Shown: positions 58,649-64,000 of the stretch, one piece after another | How positions within the stretch are numbered: position 1 is the stretch's first letter | Layout of the letters: each line of letters opens with the position of its first letter | Assembly (NCBI RefSeq): GCF_040744945.1 | Contig: NZ_CP160453.1 | Span: forward strand, 5,890,001-5,954,000 | Direction of reading: 5' to 3' | Length of the DNA: 64,000 bases | DNA from: Saccharothrix sp. HUAS TT1 | GTDB taxonomy: Bacteria > Actinomycetota > Actinomycetes > Mycobacteriales > Pseudonocardiaceae | Notes under the pieces: model-generated | The model's database searches: none | What the model was told of the DNA's origin: nothing | The model's input: only the letters and a program-made list of their open reading frames with translations | Translations under genes and position numbers: made by a program

Positions 58649-59760
58649 TGCGCGCCCGGACCTCCGCGCTCGCGGCGACGACCGTGGCCGCGGGGTCCAG
58701 CGGGTACGTGGTCGCGGCGGTGCTCACCGAGGTCGCCGCCGACCACGGCGTCACCACCGCCGCGGCCGGGCACACGCTGACGGCGTTCGCCCTGGCCTAC
58801 GCGGTCGGCTCGCCCCTGCTGGCGATGCTGACGGCGCGGGTCGAGCGGCGCACCCTGCTGGTGGTCGCGCTGCTGGTCACCGCGCTGGGCAACATCGGCT
58901 CGGCGGTCGCGCCGACGCTGGACCTGCTGCTGGTCGCCAGGGTGCTCACCGCGTGCGGCGCGGCGCTGGCCACCCCGGCGGCCACCGCGGTCGCCGCCCA
59001 GCTCGACCCCGACCACAAGGCCAGGGCGATGGCGGTGGTCACCGCGGGTCTGACCGCGGCGACCCTGCTCGGCGTGCCCGCCGGGCGGCTGGTGGCCGAC
59101 CAGCACGGCTACCGGGCGGCGTTCGTGCTGGTCGCGGTGCTGTGCGTGGTCGCGGCCCTGGTGGTGCGGGCCGCCGTGCCGCGGGTGCCGCCCGGTCCGG
59201 TGGTCGGGTTCCGGCAGCGGCTCGCGCCGCTGGCCGACCCGCCGGTGCGGCGGCTGCTGGCCGTGTCGCTGCTGGCGTGCCTGGCGACGTTCGCGGTGTA
59301 CGGCTACCTCGGCGCGATCACCGGCCGGCCACCGGACGGCGGCCACCTGCTCGCCTACGGCGTCGGCGGCGTGCTCGGCAACGCGATCGGCGGCCTGGCC
59401 GCGGACCGGCACGGGCCGCGCACACCGCTGCTGGTGGCGCTGGGCGGGTGCGCCGCGGTGCTCGCGGTGCTGGCCACCGCGCCGGTCGGGCCGACGGCGT
59501 TCGTCGTGATGGCCGCGTGGGGCGGGTTGTTCTGGGCGTTCAACCCACCGCTGTTCGCGGCCCTGGTGGCAGTGGACCCGGACCGGGCGAACCTCCTGCT
59601 CGCCCTGAACGCGTCCGCGATCTACACGGGCATCGCCTGCGCCGGTGTGCTCGGCGGCGCGATCGACGCCCCGGCTGTCCCCCTCGTGGGCGCCGCCGTC
59701 GCCGTCGCCGCCACCGCGATCGCCGCGACGACCAGGGGGAGGAGGTTGGTGGCGAGCTGA
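58648..59760 (+). CDS. MFS transporter, drug/sugar efflux type
   Basis: 370 aa from ATG 58648. Around 12 hydrophobic segments and the motif A-like loop ARVERRTLL. It is slightly short for the family. The N-terminal layout (VVAAVLTEVAADHGVTTAAAGH) matches DHA1-type efflux carriers. Coupled to the preceding gene. Substrate unknown. Confidence 0.85.
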   Translation: MRARTSALAATTVAAGSSGYVVAAVLTEVAADHGVTTAAAGHTLTAFALAYAVGSPLLAMLTARVERRTLLVVALLVTALGNIGSAVAPTLDLLLVARVLTACGAALATPAATAVAAQLDPDHKARAMAVVTAGLTAATLLGVPAGRLVADQHGYRAAFVLVAVLCVVAALVVRAAVPRVPPGPVVGFRQRLAPLADPPVRRLLAVSLLACLATFAVYGYLGAITGRPPDGGHLLAYGVGGVLGNAIGGLAADRHGPRTPLLVALGGCAAVLAVLATAPVGPTAFVVMAAWGGLFWAFNPPLFAALVAVDPDRANLLLALNASAIYTGIACAGVLGGAIDAPAVPLVGAAVAVAATAIAATTRGRRLVAS

Positions 59761-59789
59761 TCGGCGCGATCCGGGTTAGGTTTGCCCGC

Positions 59790-60734
59790 ATGGCCGGACA
59801 GGTGCCTTCGGTGGAGCTGGAGGTCGGGGACCGCGCCGTGCGGATCTCCAACCCGGATCGCGTCTACTTCCCCGCGCGCGGGGAGACCAAGCTGGACCTC
59901 GCCCGGTACTACCTCGCGGTCGGCGACGGCGTCGTCCGCGCCCTGCGCGACCGCCCGTGCATGATGCACCGCTTCCCGTCCGGGGTGACCGGCGAGAAGG
60001 TGCACCAGAAGCGGCTGCCGCGGGGCGCGCCGCCGTGGGTGCGGACCGTGCGGGTGCACTTCCCCCGCTACGACCGGCACGCCGACGAGTTGTGCGTCGG
60101 CGACCTGGCGGACGTGCTGTGGGCGGTGCAGATGTCGACCGTGGAGTTCCACCCGTGGAACTCGCGCGCCGCCGACACCGAGAAGCCGGACGAGTGGCGC
60201 ATCGACCTGGACCCGATGCCGGACTGCCCGTTCTCCCGGGTGCGGCGGGTCGCGCGGGTCGTGCGGGAGGTGCTGGCCGAGCTGGGCGCGGTGGGCTGGC
60301 CGAAGACGTCGGGCGGGGCGGGGCTGCACGTCTACGTGCGGATCAGGCCGGAGTGGGGTTTCACCGACGTGCGGCGGGCGGCGCTGGCGTTCGCGCGCGA
60401 GGTGGAGCGGCGTGCGCCGGACGACGTGACCACCGCGTGGTGGCGGCGGGATCGGGACCCGGGCAGCGTCTTCGTGGACTACAACCAAAATGCTCGCGAC
60501 CACACGATCGCGAGCGCGTACTCGGTGCGGGGCGTGCCGGAGGCGACCGTGTCGACACCCGTGCGGTGGGACGAGGTCGACTCGCTGGACCCGCGCGACT
60601 TCACCATCGCCACGGTGCCCGCGCGGTTCGCCGAGCTGGGCGACCTGCACGCCGGGATCGACGACGCGCCGTTCTCGCTGGAACCGCTGCTGGAGTGGGC
60701 CGACCGGGACGGCGCCGAGCTGCCCGAGGGGTGA
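59790..60734 (+). CDS. LigD-type (AEP superfamily) DNA polymerase domain protein
   Basis: 314 aa from ATG 59790. PolDom signatures of the bacterial NHEJ ligase family: catalytic IDLDPMP, the SGGAGLHVYVRI strand, and NARDHTIASAYSVRG. No ligase or phosphoesterase domain is attached, so it is a stand-alone gap-filling or NHEJ polymerase, as in several actinomycetes. Convergent with the prim-pol gene. Confidence 0.9.
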   Translation: MAGQVPSVELEVGDRAVRISNPDRVYFPARGETKLDLARYYLAVGDGVVRALRDRPCMMHRFPSGVTGEKVHQKRLPRGAPPWVRTVRVHFPRYDRHADELCVGDLADVLWAVQMSTVEFHPWNSRAADTEKPDEWRIDLDPMPDCPFSRVRRVARVVREVLAELGAVGWPKTSGGAGLHVYVRIRPEWGFTDVRRAALAFAREVERRAPDDVTTAWWRRDRDPGSVFVDYNQNARDHTIASAYSVRGVPEATVSTPVRWDEVDSLDPRDFTIATVPARFAELGDLHAGIDDAPFSLEPLLEWADRDGAELPEG

Positions 60735-60743
60735 CCCGGGGGC

Positions 60744-61565
60744 TCAGCGCAGCACGCGAGGTCGGCGGCGGCCGAGCGCGATGCCGTTCTCGACGTGGTG
60801 CAGCGCCTCCCGCTCGGTCCACCCCTCGACGCCGTTGTGCGCCGAGGCCGCGGTCAGCAGCGCCGCCACGGCGCTCGCCTCGTCCAGCCAGCCGGCGCCG
60901 ACCAGTTCGCCGAGCCGGCAGGCGGCCGTGAACACGATGTGCGCGCGGACGCCCGGCCTGGCCTCGCGGACGCGTTCCACCTCGCCCTCCACGACGGCGG
61001 CGCGGTAGGCGTCCACCCGGCGCGGCGCGGGGCGTTGCGCCGGGATCGGCAGGTCTTCGGGCGGCTCCGGGGTCAGCACGGCGACCAGCCACCCCGGGGC
61101 GGGCGCCACCGGCGCGTCCCGAAGCACCCGGTACCGGCCGTCGCCGAGCTGCGAGCCCGCCGCCACCACGTACCCGCCCGCGCCACGCGTGTCCACGTGC
61201 GGCGCGAGCTTGGCGACGCTGTTGCCCAGCGGCGCGTCGGGAGCCCGGAAGTAACGGTGCTCTCCCCCGCTGGGCGTCGCCACCGTGTAGGTGTCGCGGG
61301 GGTCCTCCGCGCCGTGCTGCCAGGCCCGGCGGGCGAACGCCTCGCGGCCGTGCGGCACGTCGAGGTCGACCACCAGCAACCCGGCCGGGCCGCACGCGAT
61401 GCCGACGTTGTAGGCCCGGCGCGACCACCAGCTCCTGATCCGGTCGCGGTCCAGGGTGGCCTCGGCGTCCCAGCCGGGCACCGCGGGCGCCTTGCCGTGC
61501 GGGCGCAGCGGGACCACGGGCCAACCCCGTTCGACGGCGGCCAGTGCCGCCCGGTACTTGGACAT
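60744..61565 (-). CDS. Bifunctional DNA primase/polymerase (prim-pol) protein
   Basis: 273 aa from ATG 61565. N-terminal prim-pol domain with RGWPVVPLRPHGKAP, the catalytic VVDLDVP, and the TPSGGEHRYFR strand; the C-terminal 90 residues are helical. Helicase or replication-initiator domains found in plasmid versions are absent. Possibly a mobile-element remnant, or a repair polymerase. Confidence 0.85.
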   Translation of the reverse strand: MSKYRAALAAVERGWPVVPLRPHGKAPAVPGWDAEATLDRDRIRSWWSRRAYNVGIACGPAGLLVVDLDVPHGREAFARRAWQHGAEDPRDTYTVATPSGGEHRYFRAPDAPLGNSVAKLAPHVDTRGAGGYVVAAGSQLGDGRYRVLRDAPVAPAPGWLVAVLTPEPPEDLPIPAQRPAPRRVDAYRAAVVEGEVERVREARPGVRAHIVFTAACRLGELVGAGWLDEASAVAALLTAASAHNGVEGWTEREALHHVENGIALGRRRPRVLR

Positions 61566-61625
61566 GCTCGGTCCCCCCTGGTGTCGGGCAACGGGGGAAG
61601 CGCCGCCGGTTCCAGTGTGCCGGGA

Positions 61626-62111
61626 TCAGGACTGCCGGTACAGGGCCACCAGGACGCCGTGCACGGCTTCGTCACCTCCGACGTCCTCGGCCTGGTCCAC
61701 CACCCGCCGCAGCACCTCGCCCAGCTCCCGCGCGCCCTCCTCGGTGAGCCGGAGGTGGCGCAGCGCCAGCACCGGCTGCCCGGGCGCCTGCCGCAGCTCC
61801 TCGGCGACCGCGCCGAGCAGCGCCTCGGTGTGCCCGGCCGCCGGACCCGGCACGGACAGGCGCTTCGCCGTGCGCTGGTAGTACCGCTCGGTGCCGCCGC
61901 GCACCCGGCGGGTCTCGGCGACGCGGATCAGGCCGGCCTCCCGCAGCACCTTCAGGTGGTGGGCGACGTTGCCCTTCTGCGCGCCGAGCGAGACCGCCAG
62001 CTGGCTGGTCGTCGCGGGCGCGCGGCCGAGCGCGAACAGCAGGCGTTGGCGCAGCGGGTGCGCCAACGCCTTGTACTGCCCGGGCGAGCCGACCTCCAGC
62101 ACCTCGTCCAC
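61626..62111 (-). CDS. ArsR-family transcriptional regulator
   Basis: 161 aa from GTG 62111. Winged HTH (KALAHPLRQRLLFALGRAPATTSQLAVSLGAQKGNVAHHLKVLREAGLIRV). The C-terminal half is helical (dimerisation) and lacks the Cys metal site. Diverges from the S41 peptidase gene across 57 bases; likely its regulator. Confidence 0.85.
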   Translation of the reverse strand: MDEVLEVGSPGQYKALAHPLRQRLLFALGRAPATTSQLAVSLGAQKGNVAHHLKVLREAGLIRVAETRRVRGGTERYYQRTAKRLSVPGPAAGHTEALLGAVAEELRQAPGQPVLALRHLRLTEEGARELGEVLRRVVDQAEDVGGDEAVHGVLVALYRQS

Positions 62112-62168
62112 CCACGAAGTGTCTAACTCTCTTGACGCTTTCGCAACACCGCTGGTCTACTTCGCGGC

Positions 62169-63083
62169 GTGGACATCCCAGCGATCATCGACCGGACTCG
62201 CGGCCTGCTGGTCGAGCACTACGTCTTCCAGGACGTGGCGGCGGAGTTGGACGCCCTGCTCGCCGCCCGGACGGCGGCGTACTCGGCGGCGACCCCCGAG
62301 GAGCTGGCCGCCGTCGTCACCGCCGACCTCCAGTCGGTGAACGGCGACCGGCACCTGCGGCTGAAGTTCCACCGGGACGAGGTGCCCGAGGGCGACGACG
62401 AGGCGGTCATGCGGCAGGTCGCCCGCGAGTTCGAGCGGTCCCTCGGCGGCGTGCCGCAGCTGCGCCTGCTGGCGGGCGGCGTGGTCCACCTGGAACTGGC
62501 GCCGTCCCTGTTCCCGCTGGCGTGGGCCGCCGAGGGCATCACCGCCGCGTTCACGCTGGCGTCGCACGCCGAGGCGTTGCTGCTCGACCTGCGCGACAAC
62601 ACCGGCGGCGACCCGCAGACGGTCGCGTTCGCGTGCAGCTACCTGCTGGACGAGGCGACCCACCTGAACACCATGCACGACCGGTCCGGTGCGGCGGCCC
62701 GGCAGTTCTGGAGCCAGTCGCACGTGCCGGGCGCGCGGTTCGGCGGCACGAAGCCGGTGTACGTGCTGACCAGCGGTAAGACGTTCTCCGGCGCCGAGGA
62801 ACTGGCTTACGACCTGCAGCAGCTCGACCGGGCCGTGGTGGTCGGCGAGCGCACCGGCGGCGGCGCGCACCCGCGGCGCGGCTTCACCGTGCACCCGCAC
62901 CTGGAGGCGACCGTCCCGGTCGCGCGGGCGGTCAACCCGGTGTCCGGCACGAACTGGGAGCTGGTCGGCGTGACGCCGGACATCGAGGTCCCGGCCACCG
63001 ACGCCCTCGACCGCGCCCACCGCGAGGCGCTGGCCGAGCTGGACCGGCGGGGCGGGGACTCGCCACCGCCGGCCACCGCTTGA
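62169..63083 (+). CDS. S41-family peptidase (tail-specific protease-like)
   Basis: 304 aa from GTG 62169. It has the S41 core with DLRDNTGG and the catalytic-Ser segment TSGKTFSGAEELAYDL, then VVGERTGGGAH. No PDZ domain or signal peptide is visible. Function unknown; it is typical of small actinomycete S41 proteins. Confidence 0.85.
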   Translation: MDIPAIIDRTRGLLVEHYVFQDVAAELDALLAARTAAYSAATPEELAAVVTADLQSVNGDRHLRLKFHRDEVPEGDDEAVMRQVAREFERSLGGVPQLRLLAGGVVHLELAPSLFPLAWAAEGITAAFTLASHAEALLLDLRDNTGGDPQTVAFACSYLLDEATHLNTMHDRSGAAARQFWSQSHVPGARFGGTKPVYVLTSGKTFSGAEELAYDLQQLDRAVVVGERTGGGAHPRRGFTVHPHLEATVPVARAVNPVSGTNWELVGVTPDIEVPATDALDRAHREALAELDRRGGDSPPPATA

Positions 63084-63097
63084 CCGCCGCCCACCTG

Positions 63098-63185
63098 ACC
63101 GACCGGCCACCGCCCGACCGCCGCACGACGACCACCGACCGGCCACCGACCGGCCACCGCAGGACTACCAACCGACCGGCTATCG
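63098..63185. repeat. Short degenerate direct repeats ACCGACCGGCCACCG
   Basis: Copies at 63098-63112, 63134-63148 and 63145-63159 are identical; a fourth near 63171-63185 is degenerate. They fill the convergent gap between the S41 and SulP genes. Confidence 0.6.
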
Positions 63186-63209
63186 CCTGACCGACCACCC
63201 CAGCCGACC

Positions 63210-64000
63210 TCAGTGGCTGCGCAGTTCGCCCGTCAGGGCGCCGTGGATCTCGGCGCTGTGCCGGTTCAGGCCGGTGATCTCGACCGTCTTCCCCCGCTGC
63301 TCGTACTTCGCGGTGACGGCGTCCAGCACCGCCACCGACGAGGCGTCCCAGATGTGCGCGGCCGACAGGTCGATCACCACCCGGTCCGGGTCGCCCGCGT
63401 AGTCGAACCGGTGCGCCAGGTCGTTGCTCGACGCGAAGAACAGCTCACCGGTCACCGTGTACACCACCCGGTCGCCGTCCTGCCTCGCCTCGACGGCGGC
63501 CACCCGGGCGACCCGGCGGGCGAACACCGCCATCGCGGCGATCGAGCCGACCACCACGCCGATCGCCAGGTTGTGCGTGGCCACCACCACGGCCACGGTG
63601 ATCACCATCACGCCGATCTCGCCGACCGGCATCCGGCGCAGCGTGGCCGGCGCGACCGAGTGCCAGTCGAAGGTCGCGAACGACACCAGCACCATCACCG
63701 CGACCAGCGCCGCCATCGGGATCTGCGACACCACCGGCCCGAACACCACGCACAGCACCATCAGGAACGAGCCCGCCAGGAACGTCGACAGCCTGGTCCG
63801 CGCGCCGCTCTTCACGTTGATCATCGTCTGGCCGATCATCGCGCAGCCGCCCATGCCGCCGAAGAACCCGGTCACCACGTTGGCGACGCCCTGCCCGATC
63901 GACTCCCGGGTCTTGTTCGACCGGGTGTCGGTCAGGTCGTCGACGAGCTTCGCCGTCATCAACGACTCCATCAGCCCGACCAGCGCCAGCGCCAGCGCGT
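63210..64000 (-). CDS. SulP-family inorganic anion transporter with STAS domain, 5' partial at window end
   Basis: About 263 C-terminal residues in the window; the frame runs off the right edge. Membrane segments (e.g. FLAGSFLMVLCVVFGPVVSQIPMAALVAVMVLVSF) and the TRSNKTRESIGQGVANVVTGFFGG motif are SulP-like. Residues after about 170 (VVYTVTGELFFASSNDL ... VVIDLSAAHIWDASSVAVLDAV) form the STAS domain. Substrate is probably sulfate or bicarbonate. Confidence 0.9.
   Translation of the reverse strand, partial: ALALALVGLMESLMTAKLVDDLTDTRSNKTRESIGQGVANVVTGFFGGMGGCAMIGQTMINVKSGARTRLSTFLAGSFLMVLCVVFGPVVSQIPMAALVAVMVLVSFATFDWHSVAPATLRRMPVGEIGVMVITVAVVVATHNLAIGVVVGSIAAMAVFARRVARVAAVEARQDGDRVVYTVTGELFFASSNDLAHRFDYAGDPDRVVIDLSAAHIWDASSVAVLDAVTAKYEQRGKTVEITGLNRHSAEIHGALTGELRSH

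Overview
The window is very GC-rich, with third codon positions almost all G or C and frequent GTG starts. Its gene families (XRE-DUF397 pair, CebR-type operator, Pls/PosA synthetase, LLM oxidoreductase, RhaEW) point to a filamentous actinomycete. A Pseudonocardiaceae-like host (Saccharothrix/Lentzea/Actinosynnema type) is an inference. I saw no rRNA, tRNA, CRISPR array or integrase.

Bases 1 to about 24.1 kb are the late half of a siphovirus-type prophage plus an accessory tail. On the + strand in order: a minor capsid protein carrying enzymatic C-terminal domains, scaffold, major capsid, head decoration and connector proteins, tail tube, a -1 frameshifted tail chaperone pair, tape measure, Dit, hub and fibre proteins, then a lysis cassette with a collagen-like membrane protein, an amidase endolysin and a holin, closed by a strong terminator near 18.95 kb. 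Next come minus-strand runs of tiny overlapping genes (19.1-20.4 kb) and a five-gene coupled operon (20.6-22.8 kb). That operon diverges from an XRE-DUF397 pair across a palindromic operator array. At about 24.15 kb this ends in an alpha-amylase gene that lacks the last part of its catalytic domain, so the right prophage border may lie here.

From 24.1 to 46 kb lie ordinary and secondary-metabolism genes: the amylase remnant with a divergent STAND/LuxR regulator; a P450, a MarR regulator and an LLM flavin oxidoreductase; a complete Pls/PosA-family synthetase (A-PCP-six membrane helices-three hexapeptide-type domains) coupled to an M1 metallopeptidase, the layout expected for a cationic homopoly(amino acid) and its hydrolase; an ECF-like sigma factor with a membrane partner; and a PfkB kinase coupled to SurE.

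From 41.4 to 55.2 kb is a rhamnogalacturonan/L-rhamnose regulon. It has two PL11 rhamnogalacturonan lyases (one with a CBM2), a LacI regulator, RhaM-RhaI-RhaEW and a Gfo/Idh/MocA-DUF6807 fusion, joined by five copies of a TGAAWCGNTTCA operator. One lyase also has a perfect CebR-type box. No rhamnulokinase or sugar transporter is present. Three small secreted-protein genes interrupt this block.

The rest (55.2-64 kb) holds a coupled nitrilase-DUF4231-SDR trio, a hypothetical protein coupled to an MFS transporter, a stand-alone LigD-type polymerase convergent with a prim-pol protein, an ArsR regulator divergent from an S41 peptidase, and the C-terminal part of a SulP-STAS transporter cut by the window end.
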